A stretch of DNA of 26,912 nucleotides from an uncultured Lautropia sp. (GCA_938046755.1 CALIXC010000219.1:1-26912); one strand, 5' to 3'; counted from the first letter of the stretch, positions 14,919 to 23,627 are shown. The notes: a model not told the origin generated them from the sequence alone. Numbers and translations are program-made.

Positions 14919-15698
14919 ATGAATACGCCGAACCAACAACCAGGTACCCACCACGGCCTCGTGCCGGGTTTCCTGCCCATGTCCCCGCAGGATGGCTTGG
15001 ACCAGTTCCGGGTGTCCGGCACCATGGCGGTACGTTCGCTGCTGCGCGAGCTACAGGGCGCCCGCGAGCATGTGGTGCTCTATGCCCACGCCGATGACGA
15101 GCTGCACCTGGTCACGCGCATCGAGGGGCTGGAGGCCAACGACTTCCGGCTGGGCTTCCCGGGTGATGAAGAGTCTATGGGAGCACTGCTGGAAGCTCGC
15201 AGCCTGACCCTGGTGGGTCTGACCAACGCAGTGAAGATCCAGCTGGACATCCCGGCCGTGTCGCTGCGCGAGGACGAGGGACGACGGCAGCTGATTGCCG
15301 CCATCCCCTCCCATGGGTGGCGCATCCAGCGCCGCGAGGCCTTCCGCGTGGAGCCACCTGCTGCCGACGGTGCCGAAGTGGCCGTACGGGTGGTGGGACA
15401 CCGCGAGGCGCGCGGTCGGCTGCATGACATCTCGGCCGGCGGACTGAGCTTCCAGTGGCCAGCCGGCCACGACCTGCCTCAGGTGGGCCAGCCGCTGCTG
15501 CATTGCCGTATCGAGCGTTTCCGCGCATCTCCCCTGCCCTGCGACCTGAAGGTGATCCGCATCGCCCCGTCCGAGCGGGGTGACGGCATGCTGGTGAGCT
15601 GCCGGTTCCAGTCACTGCCCGAAAGCGTGGGCCGCCAGGTCCAGGTGTACGTCATGGATGTAGAGCGCCGGATGCGCAGTGCACGGCTGGATGCCTGA
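14919..15698 (+). CDS. ycgR: YcgR, c-di-GMP-binding flagellar brake protein
   Basis: Two-domain PilZ protein. On binding cyclic di-GMP, YcgR family members contact the rotor or stator (FliG, FliM or MotA) and slow swimming. The N-terminal YcgR domain spans about 25-125. The PilZ domain from about 135 carries both ligand motifs: RREAFR at about 138-143 (the RxxxR motif) and DISAGG at about 170-175 (the [D/N]xSxxG motif). Length is 259 residues from the ATG at 14919. A GTG at 14913 overlapping the fliT stop as GTGA is an equally possible start; neither has a good Shine-Dalgarno. It lies at the end of the fliS-fliT transcript, before a strong terminator, so the brake is likely made with late, FliA-dependent genes. 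Confidence 0.92.
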   Translation: MNTPNQQPGTHHGLVPGFLPMSPQDGLDQFRVSGTMAVRSLLRELQGAREHVVLYAHADDELHLVTRIEGLEANDFRLGFPGDEESMGALLEARSLTLVGLTNAVKIQLDIPAVSLREDEGRRQLIAAIPSHGWRIQRREAFRVEPPAADGAEVAVRVVGHREARGRLHDISAGGLSFQWPAGHDLPQVGQPLLHCRIERFRASPLPCDLKVIRIAPSERGDGMLVSCRFQSLPESVGRQVQVYVMDVERRMRSARLDA

Positions 15699-15722
15699 AG
15701 CAAGTCAGCCTGACTGGCTCGA

Positions 15723-15756
15723 AAGGCCCCGGGAGGCAGCGCCTCTTCGGGGCCTT
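15723..15756. terminator. terminator between convergent ycgR and fliE
   Basis: AAGGCCCCG (15723-15731) pairs with CGGGGCCTT (15748-15756). An inner stem GAGGC, AGC, GCCTC strengthens the fold. The plus-strand tail is TTGTCGTTT. Lying between two converging genes, it probably serves ycgR and, in reverse, fliE. Confidence 0.8.
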
Positions 15757-15765
15757 GTCGTTTCA

Positions 15766-16116
15766 TCAGACCTGCATTCCCATGATGTCCGAGTAGGCCT
15801 GCACCAGGCGGTTGCGTACCGTCACGGCGGACTGAAAGCCGATCTGTGCCTTCTGCATGGCCAGCATGGTGCTCTCCAGTGTTGCACCGGCGTCACCCAC
15901 CTCGAAGGCGCGCTGCTGCCTGTCTGCAACGTTCTGGGCACTGCTGACGCTGCGCAGCGCATCCATCAACAGGCTGCCGAACGAGCCACTGGCTGCGCCC
16001 TCCACCTGGCCTGTCATCATGCCGGCGCCCAGCCTTTCCATGCCCCCCGGACGGGCGGCAGCCGCAGCAGCATCGGCGGCGGCTTTCAGGGCAGAACTGG
16101 GAAATTCCACTTGCAT
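15766..16116 (-). CDS. fliE: FliE, MS ring-rod junction protein
   Basis: Small exported protein that joins the FliF MS ring to the rod. It is 116 residues. The conserved C-terminal half reads DALRSVSSAQNVADRQQRAF, VGDAGATLESTMLAMQKAQI and VRNRLVQAYSDIMGMQV, which closely matches family members. The N-terminal 40 residues are an Ala-rich variable stretch. It is transcribed alone, divergent from fliF. The 142-base gap contains an FlhDC-like box at 16185-16224 and a perfect 7-base inverted repeat (16134-16140 with 16144-16150) in its leader. It ends 9 bases from a convergent terminator. Confidence 0.96.
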   Translation of the reverse strand: MQVEFPSSALKAAADAAAAAARPGGMERLGAGMMTGQVEGAASGSFGSLLMDALRSVSSAQNVADRQQRAFEVGDAGATLESTMLAMQKAQIGFQSAVTVRNRLVQAYSDIMGMQV

Positions 16117-16184
16117 ATCCCTTCTCCATCAGTCGGCAAACCATTTGCCGGTTATTGTCATCGTACCCGCGCGACCCGGGCGTC

Positions 16185-16224
16185 TTCAGCGAAATAGCAG
16201 GTATCCAGCCCGGTATTTGGCAAA
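16185..16224. promoter_or_regulatory. FlhDC-like box between fliE and fliF
   Basis: Two inverted half-sites share GCNAAATANC. The left reads CAGCGAAATAGCA (16187-16199). The right half, on the minus strand, reads TTTGCCAAATACCG (16211-16224). They are separated by 11 bases. The enteric FlhDC site has the half-site AATGGCAGAAATAGCG with 10-12 bases between halves. Placement between the divergent class II genes fliE and fliF fits direct activation of both. Confidence 0.65.
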
Positions 16225-16258
16225 TTTCCATGGCATGCGCTGCCGAATAATGTGCCGC

Positions 16259-17974
16259 ATGAGTACATCCAATCCTGCCATGGCTACGAACACTCTGCCT
16301 GCATCCGTCAGCCCCTTCGCCCAGATGCCTGCCGCCACCAAGATCAAGGCCGGTGCGGGTGTGATTGCCCTGGGCGCCGTTGCCGTCTCGGCATGGCTCT
16401 GGTCCCAGCAGCCGGACTGGAAGGTGCTTTACAACAACCTGCCCGATCGGGAAGGTGGCGCAGTCATCGCCCAGCTGGTGCAGATGAACGTGCCCTACAA
16501 GTACACCGAAGGGGGCGGCGCCATCATGGTGCCCGCCAACATGGTCAACGACGCCCGGCTTCGCCTGGCCGCCCAAGGATTGCCGGCCAGCGACACCACC
16601 GGCTATGAGCTTCTGGAAAAGCAGCGCTTCGGCACGACGCAGTTTCAGGAACGCCTGAACTTCCAGCGGGGTCTGGAAGGCGAGCTGGCCCGCTCGATCC
16701 AGTCACTGGCCGCTGTGAAACAGGCACGAGTCCATCTGGCCATGCCGGTTCAGAACGGCTTCCTGCGCGAGCAGCAGAAGCCCTCAGCCTCGGTGATGCT
16801 GACGCTCTACCCCGGCCGCACGCTGGAGCGTGGCCAGGTGCAGGGCATCCTGGCGCTGGTGGCCTCGTCGGTACCCGACATGAGCCCGAAACAGGTGTCG
16901 GTGGTGGACCAGTACGGAAAGCTGCTGTCGGACCTGGACGGTGACGGCAGCGAGATGAACACGGCGCAGATCAATTACCGCAACCGGATCGAGAGCACGC
17001 TGGCCCGCCGCATTGACGACCTGCTGGCGCCGATCGTAGGTGACGGAAACATCCGTGCCCAGGTAGCCGCCGACATCGACTTCACGCAGAGCGAGGCCAC
17101 GGCCGAGACCTACGCACCGAACCAGAACCCGGGCGCCGCCGCCATGCGCAGCCAGCAGACGATGGCCAGCCGTGACGGCTCGGGCGCAAGCGATGCCGCT
17201 GGCGGCGTTCCGGGAGCCCTGTCCAACCAGCCGCCTGCCACCGTGTCGGCCCCCATCAACGGGGCAGCACAGGCTACGCGAGCAGCCGGCAGCGCATCGT
17301 CTGCCGATGGCGGTGCCGGCGTTTCCACCCGGCAGGAATCAGTCACCAATTACGAGGTGGACCGCACGGTGAAGGTGACTCGCAACCAGACAGGCACCAT
17401 CCGTCGCCTGTCGGTGGCCGTGCTGGTGAACCAGAAGCAGACTACGGGCGACGACGGCAAGGAGGTCTCCACCCCGCTGACCCCGATGGAGATGCAGAGC
17501 ATCGAGGCACTGGTGAAACAGGCGGTGGGCTTCTCAGCCGAGCGTGGCGATTCGGTGCAGGTGGTCAACGCCGCCTTCACCAAGCGTCCTGAGGTGGTCG
17601 ACCCCGAAGTGCCGCTCTGGAAAGACCCCGAGACCGTTTCGCTTGCCAAGGATCTGGGCAAGCAGTTCGGCTTCGTGTTGCTGGCGCTCATCATCCTGAT
17701 GATGTTCATCCGCCCTGCCCTGCAGGCGATGAAGAAGCCCACTCCCGCCGCCGGCAACAACCTGGACGCAAAAGTCGACGAGCAGCTGGAACTGCCCGGC
17801 CTCGAAGGGAGCACCAAGGGCGTCGTCCAGCGTCTTGAAGTCAATCCCGAGCAGGGAATGGGCATGACGATTGCACAGCACAACGCCCTTCAACTGGCCC
17901 GCACCGACCCGACGGCAGTCGCCACCGTGGTCCGCAACTGGGTCAATGGCACCAACCCGGACAATCCAGCATGA
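16259..17974 (+). CDS. fliF: FliF, MS ring protein
   Basis: Inner-membrane protein whose ring forms the base of the motor and houses the export gate. It is 571 residues. Membrane segment 1 is at about 29-48, followed by the YscJ/FliF ring-building domains (WKVLYNNLPDREGGAVIAQL, and later LNFQRGLEGELARSIQSL, with KQARVHLAMP). A Ser/Ala/Gly-rich periplasmic loop is at about 285-365. Membrane segment 2 is at about 470-490 (FGFVLLALIILMMFIRPAL). The C-terminal FliG-binding segment reads RTDPTAVATVVRNWVNG. The start at 16259 (MSTSNPAMAT) is the best of several closely spaced ATGs, none with a clear Shine-Dalgarno; 16250 and 16280 are alternatives. It overlaps fliG by 4 bases and heads fliFGHIJK. 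Confidence 0.96.
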   Translation: MSTSNPAMATNTLPASVSPFAQMPAATKIKAGAGVIALGAVAVSAWLWSQQPDWKVLYNNLPDREGGAVIAQLVQMNVPYKYTEGGGAIMVPANMVNDARLRLAAQGLPASDTTGYELLEKQRFGTTQFQERLNFQRGLEGELARSIQSLAAVKQARVHLAMPVQNGFLREQQKPSASVMLTLYPGRTLERGQVQGILALVASSVPDMSPKQVSVVDQYGKLLSDLDGDGSEMNTAQINYRNRIESTLARRIDDLLAPIVGDGNIRAQVAADIDFTQSEATAETYAPNQNPGAAAMRSQQTMASRDGSGASDAAGGVPGALSNQPPATVSAPINGAAQATRAAGSASSADGGAGVSTRQESVTNYEVDRTVKVTRNQTGTIRRLSVAVLVNQKQTTGDDGKEVSTPLTPMEMQSIEALVKQAVGFSAERGDSVQVVNAAFTKRPEVVDPEVPLWKDPETVSLAKDLGKQFGFVLLALIILMMFIRPALQAMKKPTPAAGNNLDAKVDEQLELPGLEGSTKGVVQRLEVNPEQGMGMTIAQHNALQLARTDPTAVATVVRNWVNGTNPDNPA

Positions 17975-18975
17975 GTGGTTTCGATGAAGCCGGCACCCGT
18001 GATGCCGCCGTGCTGCTGCTCGCCCTGGGCGAGGAAACGGCAGCCGAAGTCTTCAAGCACCTGACGCCGAAGGAGGTACAGGGACTGGGCGAAGTGATGG
18101 CCCGGACCCAGTACACGACCAAGGACCATATCGAGCAGGTTCTGGAACGTTTTCATCAGCAGGCCTCGAAGCAGAGCACGCTGGTGCATGATCCCAATGC
18201 CTACGTGCGCGGCGTGCTGAAACGTGCGCTGGGCGACGACAAGGCCGGCATGCTGATCGACCGCATCGTGCAGGGCAGCGATGTATCGGGTATCGAGAGC
18301 CTGCGCTGGATGGATGCGGCCTCGGTGGCCGAGCTCATCCGCCATGAGCACCCGCAGATCATCGCCTCCATCCTGGTGCACCTGGAGCGTGACCACGCTT
18401 CCAGCATCCTGCAGCAGCTGTCGGCCGAGACCCGTTCGGACGTGATGCTGCGCATTGCCACGCTGGACAGCATCCAGCCCAGTGCCCTGAAGGAGCTCAA
18501 CGAAGTGTTGTCACGCGTTCTGACCGGCGGCGACAAAGTCAAGCGCCCCCGCCTGGGGGGCAGCAAGGCAGCCGCCGAGATCCTGAACTTCCTGGGCGGT
18601 GGCGAAGAGGCCTCGCTGCTGGAGACGCTGCGCGCCGAGAACGCCGAGCTCGCGCAGGAGATCGAGGATCTGATGTTCACCTTCGACGACCTACTGAGCC
18701 TGGACGACCGCGCCGTGCAGACGGTACTGCGCGAGGTACAGAACGATCAGCTGATCATCGCACTGAAGGGTGCCGAGCCTGCACTGCGCGAGAAGATCTT
18801 CAAGAACATGAGTTCTCGCGCGGCCGAGTCGCTGAAGGAAGACCTGGAGTCGCGCGGTCCGGTGCGACTGTCCGAGGTGGAGGCCCAGCAGAAGGAGATC
18901 CTGAAGACCGTGAAGCGCCTGGCCGACGAAGGCACCATCGTGGTGAGCAGCGGAGGCGCCGATGCGCTGGTCTGA
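17971..18975 (+). CDS. fliG: FliG, rotor switch and torque protein
   Basis: Cytoplasmic C-ring protein that contacts MotA to produce torque and FliM to change direction. The 334 residues match the family. The N-terminal FliF-binding domain is at about 1-100. The middle domain carries EHPQIIASILVHLERDHAS (about 127-145). The C-terminal torque domain carries the charged helix segment AVQTVLREVQNDQLIIALKG, then EKIFKNMSSRAAESLKEDL, which align with E. coli FliG. A Gly-rich hinge (EILNFLGGGEE) is present. It overlaps fliF by 4 bases and fliH by 14 bases, as expected for stoichiometric co-expression. Confidence 0.98.
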   Translation: MSGFDEAGTRDAAVLLLALGEETAAEVFKHLTPKEVQGLGEVMARTQYTTKDHIEQVLERFHQQASKQSTLVHDPNAYVRGVLKRALGDDKAGMLIDRIVQGSDVSGIESLRWMDAASVAELIRHEHPQIIASILVHLERDHASSILQQLSAETRSDVMLRIATLDSIQPSALKELNEVLSRVLTGGDKVKRPRLGGSKAAAEILNFLGGGEEASLLETLRAENAELAQEIEDLMFTFDDLLSLDDRAVQTVLREVQNDQLIIALKGAEPALREKIFKNMSSRAAESLKEDLESRGPVRLSEVEAQQKEILKTVKRLADEGTIVVSSGGADALV

Positions 18976-19813
18976 TTCCCTGACCCCTGCCTCGCCCCGC
19001 CCTGCCCGCATCAGCCGGCAGGATGCCTGGCAGCCGATGGCGGTCATGTCCTTCGACGACCCCGCCACGCACAAGAGCCCGGCGCAAAGGGCCGAGGAAG
19101 CCGCACGCCAGGCCGAACAGGAACTGACGCGCCAGCTGGAGGCCTCGTGGCAGAGCGGCCACCAGGCCGGTCTGGCCGAAGCCACCGAGCGGCAGCGCCA
19201 GGAAGAGGCACAGCACGGCATGACGGTTCGCGCCCGTGCCGGTTCGCTGCTGGCCGACTTCTCATCCGGACTGGATGCGCTGAAGGAAGGGCTGGCCCAC
19301 GAGGTGATGGCCCTGGCCATGCAGCTGGCAGAACGTATCGCCTGCGAACAGATCCGGATCTCGAAGGATGCACTGGCCCCGGTACTGGCCGAGTCGATGA
19401 AGCACGTCAGCGAACGGTACCGCCACCTGGAAGCAAGCGTGCATCCGGACGATGTGGAGACTGCACAACAGTGGTTTGCCGCCAATCACCCGGAAATCGC
19501 CGTCAAGGTGCTGGCATCTGGCAAGGTGGCGCGCGGCGGCTGCACACTGGCCGCAGGCAGTACCCGGGTGGACAGTCAGCTGGAAACCCGCGTGGCCCGG
19601 ACCTTTGCCGCCCTGGGCCTGGATGATGAACGAAACGGTGCGCGCCGGGAAAACGCCCGTGCCGATGACGCATCCCCTGCCCGACCGACGGAACCGTCCC
19701 CCATGGACGGAACCGCTTCCGAATCCCTTGTGGCCGATACCGTGGACACTCATGCCGAGGAAGCTGCCCTGCCCGCGCAGGATGCTGCCCCGATCGTGTC
19801 CGCGACCGGCTGA
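18962..19813 (+). CDS. fliH: FliH, export ATPase regulator
   Basis: Cytoplasmic dimeric protein that binds the export ATPase FliI, restrains it and links it to FliN at the C ring. The product is 283 residues. The N-terminal motif ISRQDAWQPMAVMSFDDP (about 17-34) matches the family's FliN/FlhA-contact region and supports the start at 18962, although it overlaps fliG by 14 bases. A long charged coiled coil at about 40-85 (GLAEATERQRQEEAQ) follows. The C-terminal stalk-like domain at about 95-220 (EVMALAMQLAERIACEQI, RGGCTLAAGSTRVDSQLETR) resembles ATP synthase delta. About 60 further residues (224-283), acidic and low-complexity, extend past the usual end. Confidence 0.94.
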   Translation: MRWSDSLTPASPRPARISRQDAWQPMAVMSFDDPATHKSPAQRAEEAARQAEQELTRQLEASWQSGHQAGLAEATERQRQEEAQHGMTVRARAGSLLADFSSGLDALKEGLAHEVMALAMQLAERIACEQIRISKDALAPVLAESMKHVSERYRHLEASVHPDDVETAQQWFAANHPEIAVKVLASGKVARGGCTLAAGSTRVDSQLETRVARTFAALGLDDERNGARRENARADDASPARPTEPSPMDGTASESLVADTVDTHAEEAALPAQDAAPIVSATG

Positions 19814-19824
19814 ACCTTTCTGCC

Positions 19825-21252
19825 ATGCGCCTTGCCGACCAGCTTTCTGCCTTCCTGGGCAATTGCCAGCAACTGGCTGCCCATGTGGACCCGGTGGCCA
19901 CCGAAGGCCGCCTGGTGAAGGTATCGGGCATGCTGGTCGAAGCCGCCGGCATTGCACTGCCCGTGGGCGCGCTGTGCCTGCTGAAGCAGCCCGACGGCCA
20001 TGCCGTCGAGGCCGAGGTGGTGGGCTTCGGTCATGGCCACGTCTTCCTGATGCCTTCGGGCGACACGAGCGGACTGTCTCCCGAGACGCGCGTCTGCCCG
20101 CTGGAGCCGGCCGTGGTCGCCCCCACCCTGGCCCGCGCCAGTCATCCGTGGCGGCGCCAGTCCGACCGCATGCGCCACCTGCCGATCGGTCGTGGCCTGC
20201 TGGGCCGCGTGGTAGATGCCGATGGCCGGCCGATGGACCGTTTCGGACCGCTGCGCAATGTGGAAAGCCGCCCCATCCACGGCCGGACGATCAATGCGAT
20301 GGACCGCGAGTCGATCCGTGAGGCCCTGGATACCGGGGTACGGGCGATCAACGGCCTTCTGACCATCGGTCGTGGCCAGCGCATCGGCCTGTTTGCCGGC
20401 GCCGGCCTGGGCAAGAGCGTGCTGCTGGGCATGATGGCCCGCTACACCGACGCCGACGTGATCGTGGTGGGTCTGGTGGGCGAACGCGGCCGCGAGATCA
20501 AGGAGTTTCTGGAAGACATCCTGGGCGAAGAGGACCGCCATCGTGCCGTGATCGTGGCCGCCCCGTCTGATCTGCCTCCGATTGCACGGATGCAGGGGGC
20601 GCACTACGCCACGGCCATTGCCGAGTACTTCCGCGACCAGGACATGAACGTTTTGCTGCTGATGGACTCGCTGACCCGCTACGCCATGGCGGCGCGGGAA
20701 ATTGCGTTGTCCATCGGCGAATCCCCGGCCACCAAGGGCTATCCGCCCTCAGTGTTCGCCCGCCTGCCGGCACTGCTGGAACGCACCGGCATGGGCGCAC
20801 GCGGCCAGGGCTCGATCACCGCCTTCTACACCGTGCTGGCCGAAGGCGACGATCAGAACGACCCGGTAGCCGATTCGAGCCGTTCCTTCCTGGACGGACA
20901 CATCGTGCTTTCCCGGGAACTGGCCGATGCCGGCCATTACCCGGCCATCGACATCGAGAAATCGATTTCGCGGGTGATGTCGGCCGTGACTCCTGTCGAG
21001 CAGCAGCAGCTGGCCCGGCAACTGAAATCCCTGTGGTCGGCCTACCGGCGCAGCCGCGAGCTGATCACCATTGGCGCCTATACCGAGGGCAGTGACGCAC
21101 GCATCGACCGGGCCATCGAACTGATGCCCATGATCGAGGCGTTCCTGTGCCAGGAGGTGCACGATCCGGCCAGCCTGCAGGCATCTGTGACCGCGATGCG
21201 CGATCTGCTGGCCTCTTCCCCGAACAGAACAACTGAAACCGAATCTGCATGA
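19825..21252 (+). CDS. fliI: FliI, flagellar export ATPase
   Basis: Hexameric ATPase at the base of the export gate that drives unloading of chaperone-substrate complexes. It is 475 residues. After the N-terminal barrel domain (1-100) comes the F1-beta-like core. The P-loop is AGAGLGKS at 191-198, GERGREIKEFLED is at about 219-231, and the Walker B strand LLLMDSLTRYA has its aspartate at about 281. The signature PATKGYPPSVFARLP is at about 301-315. It starts 11 bases after fliH and overlaps fliJ by 4 bases (ATGA). Neighbours and motifs identify it as flagellar rather than virulence-secretion ATPase. Confidence 0.98.
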   Translation: MRLADQLSAFLGNCQQLAAHVDPVATEGRLVKVSGMLVEAAGIALPVGALCLLKQPDGHAVEAEVVGFGHGHVFLMPSGDTSGLSPETRVCPLEPAVVAPTLARASHPWRRQSDRMRHLPIGRGLLGRVVDADGRPMDRFGPLRNVESRPIHGRTINAMDRESIREALDTGVRAINGLLTIGRGQRIGLFAGAGLGKSVLLGMMARYTDADVIVVGLVGERGREIKEFLEDILGEEDRHRAVIVAAPSDLPPIARMQGAHYATAIAEYFRDQDMNVLLLMDSLTRYAMAAREIALSIGESPATKGYPPSVFARLPALLERTGMGARGQGSITAFYTVLAEGDDQNDPVADSSRSFLDGHIVLSRELADAGHYPAIDIEKSISRVMSAVTPVEQQQLARQLKSLWSAYRRSRELITIGAYTEGSDARIDRAIELMPMIEAFLCQEVHDPASLQASVTAMRDLLASSPNRTTETESA

Positions 21253-21749
21253 AACCCGCCCTGGAACTGGCCGTCGAGAACTATCAGCGTCTGCGTGACG
21301 AAGCCGCAGCCGCCATGGCACACGCACAGAAGGAACTGTCGTCGCTGCGCAATACGCTGGCCACACTGGAAAGCTATCGCAGCACGCTGCAGGACCGTCG
21401 CCGCGTATCGGACGGCAAGAGCCATTCTGCCACGTCGCTGCAACTGGACACGCACCTGGCTGGCCGCATCGACAGCGCCGTCAAGCAGCAGGAGCGCTTC
21501 ATCGAGCAGGCCGTACGGCGTGCCGAACTGAAGCGCCTTGCACTCTTGGATTGCCAGAAGCGCCTGAAGGCGGTGGAAACCATCCTGAAGCAGCGCGCGG
21601 AACAACAGGCCGCAGCCGAGGCACGCCGCGAGCGTCTGGAAACCGACGAACAGGCCACCATCCATTATCTGAACCAGTCCAGCCTCCCGGACATCAGCAA
21701 GACCCGAGTTCCGGTGCCGCTGGATCAGGAAGAGCTCTACATCGCATGA
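21249..21749 (+). CDS. fliJ: FliJ, export ATPase stalk protein
   Basis: Coiled-coil protein that inserts into the FliI ring like the gamma subunit of ATP synthase, and connects it to FlhA. The 166 residues are slightly longer than the usual 145-150. Almost the whole sequence is a charged helical hairpin: AMAHAQKELSSLRNTLATLE in the first helix, and AVKQQERFIEQAVRRAELKR running into KQRAEQQAAAEARRERLETD in the second. The sequence is poorly conserved in the family, so the call rests on coiled-coil form and on position between fliI and fliK. It overlaps both neighbours by 4 bases. Confidence 0.9.
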   Translation: MKPALELAVENYQRLRDEAAAAMAHAQKELSSLRNTLATLESYRSTLQDRRRVSDGKSHSATSLQLDTHLAGRIDSAVKQQERFIEQAVRRAELKRLALLDCQKRLKAVETILKQRAEQQAAAEARRERLETDEQATIHYLNQSSLPDISKTRVPVPLDQEELYIA

Positions 21750-23578
21750 AGACCGAATCCTCTCTGGGCACCCGCTCGCCGGTTTCCTCCGGAAAATCGG
21801 TGCTGGAACAACTGAGCGCATCCAGGACACCCGCCAAGGCGGGCCGGGATGCCGCATCGTCGCTGTCCTTCCGGACGCTGATGGCCGACATCCGGCCTGG
21901 CGGCTTCGAGGAGATGACGCAGCGCATGGCCGAACGACGTGCCGAGCAGCAGCGCCTGGAGAAGGAACGCCAGCGCGAGCGGCCGCGTGCCGAGGATCTG
22001 CACGGCAGCGCCCAGGTCATGCAACGCCCTGCTGCCGAGCCCCAGCGTTCTCGCCAGGCCGACGAGATGCGCCAGGCCGAGCGCGTGACCAAGGCTTCGC
22101 GCCAGGCGGAACGTGCCACGACGACCCGCAACCGCGATGCCGACAACGCGTCGGCACGCGGCACATCGGCCACTGAGGCACGTCCGGCATCTGCCCGTGC
22201 GGAGGAAGCCCGTCCTGCTGGCCCGTCGGCCAAACAGGCCACCACGCAGACAGCAGCTTCGGAATCCAGGTCGAACACCTCCCCCGGTGATGCGGTTGAT
22301 GCCGACAGCACGGCTTCTGCCGCAGCGGCCAACCCCAAGCCTGCTGCATCCGATTCCACGGTGAATGGAGCTGCTTCCGGACAGACGACGAAAGCCGTCA
22401 ACGGTCAGGCATCTAAACGCATCGACAAACCGACAGAGCTGGCCGCCGCGGATGTGTCCGCAAAACCTTCGAGCGCATCGGCCACGGGTGATTTACTGGC
22501 TGATCAGATGCGCCAGGATGCCCAGGCACAGGTGGAGGCCTCTCCGGTCAGCGAGACCGAACTGCAGCAATTGGCCCGCCAGATGGGACTGGATGAGCCC
22601 GCCACCGCAGACAGGATCGTTGCAACCGAGGCACACGCCATGTCTGCCGATCCGGACGCTGTCGCGAAGGACATCACGGTGGCCGATACGACCGAGAACC
22701 AGCCTGCAGGCAGCGAAGGAACGGCCACAGTGCTCCCCGCCATGGCAACCGTTCCCTCACGGCGTGCACAGGCGACATCGGCCAGCGCGGCTCAGCCCGC
22801 ACTGGATGGACACGTGGCAGCCATGGGACGCCCGGGCGCTTCGGCTGCCCTGCCCCCGATGAGCCCGGCATCCGATACCACGTCTACTTCTCGCCCGACA
22901 ACAACGGACGCAGACCCAACGCCCCTGCCGACGGCCGCTGTGGCGACGGGAAGAGCAGAAGGTGGTTCGATCAGCCTGGGCATGGCGCTGCCCACATCGG
23001 GCGCCCATTCTCCGATCCGCACGGACGGCAGCCCGCTGCTGTCCAGCCGCATCGAGAGTCCGATACACAGTGCCGAGTTCAAGGAACAGTTCGCCCGCCA
23101 GGTGGCCGGTGTGGTCGTGCAGGGACAGGACCGCGCCGAGATCCGCCTGACGCCGGCCGAGCTGGGACCGATCCGGATCCGGGTGTCGCTGAATGCCGAT
23201 GATGCGGCGCTGGACATCTCTGCCGCGCATGCTGCCACGCGCGCCGCCATCGAGTCGTCGATGTCGACGCTGAAGCAGATGCTGGCCGATCACGGCCTGC
23301 GCCTGTCCGATTACCGGATGGACCAGGGCAACAATGCGGCCTTCCTGTCGCAGCAGCGCCAGTCCGGCCAGGAAAACGGAGCAGGAATGCAACAGTCCGG
23401 CACCGCCTTCGGTCAGAACGGGGGTCAATCTGGCAGCCTGCAGGCCGATGGCGGCCCCGACACGGGGCGGGCCGGCCGCACGATGGGCAGTCGCCCGACG
23501 GCGGTTTCCGGCAGCACCAGTGGTAGCGCCCGTGTGGGCAATACCCCATCGAACGGCCGTCTGGACCTGTTTGCATGA
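21746..23578 (+). CDS. fliK: FliK, hook-length control protein
   Basis: Exported molecular ruler that, at the right hook length, signals FlhB to switch substrate class. It is 610 residues. The N-terminal part has a charged, helix-prone stretch rich in Arg/Gln/Glu (about 50-135), then a long Ala/Thr/Pro/Ser-rich region to about 435. The conserved C-terminal FliK domain is at about 440-545 (KEQFARQVAGVVVQGQDRA, then EIRLTPAELGPIRIRVSL). A Gln/Gly-rich tail follows. The LTPAELGPIRIRV segment matches the family signature. The start ATG overlaps the fliJ stop as ATGA; the frame is open further upstream but runs through fliJ. A strong double hairpin lies just downstream. Confidence 0.95.
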   Translation: MKTESSLGTRSPVSSGKSVLEQLSASRTPAKAGRDAASSLSFRTLMADIRPGGFEEMTQRMAERRAEQQRLEKERQRERPRAEDLHGSAQVMQRPAAEPQRSRQADEMRQAERVTKASRQAERATTTRNRDADNASARGTSATEARPASARAEEARPAGPSAKQATTQTAASESRSNTSPGDAVDADSTASAAAANPKPAASDSTVNGAASGQTTKAVNGQASKRIDKPTELAAADVSAKPSSASATGDLLADQMRQDAQAQVEASPVSETELQQLARQMGLDEPATADRIVATEAHAMSADPDAVAKDITVADTTENQPAGSEGTATVLPAMATVPSRRAQATSASAAQPALDGHVAAMGRPGASAALPPMSPASDTTSTSRPTTTDADPTPLPTAAVATGRAEGGSISLGMALPTSGAHSPIRTDGSPLLSSRIESPIHSAEFKEQFARQVAGVVVQGQDRAEIRLTPAELGPIRIRVSLNADDAALDISAAHAATRAAIESSMSTLKQMLADHGLRLSDYRMDQGNNAAFLSQQRQSGQENGAGMQQSGTAFGQNGGQSGSLQADGGPDTGRAGRTMGSRPTAVSGSTSGSARVGNTPSNGRLDLFA

Positions 23579-23585
23579 AGCACCT

Positions 23586-23627
23586 GGGCCGACACACGAC
23601 GGCGGTAATCCCGCCGTCGGTCGGCCC
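23586..23627 (+). terminator. double-stem hairpin between fliK and fliL
   Basis: GGGCCGA (23586-23592) pairs with TCGGCCC (23621-23627), and inside them GACGGCGG (23598-23605) pairs with CCGCCGTC (23611-23618). It lies 8 bases after the fliK stop. No T tract follows, so it may be a Rho-independent terminator of low efficiency or a boundary that protects or separates the fliF-K and fliL-Q transcripts. Confidence 0.55.

Noticed and set aside
16231..16246. TGGCATGCGCTGCCGA as a sigma-54 promoter for fliF
   Set aside because: The GG to GC spacing is wrong for sigma-54, and the system is FlhDC-type.
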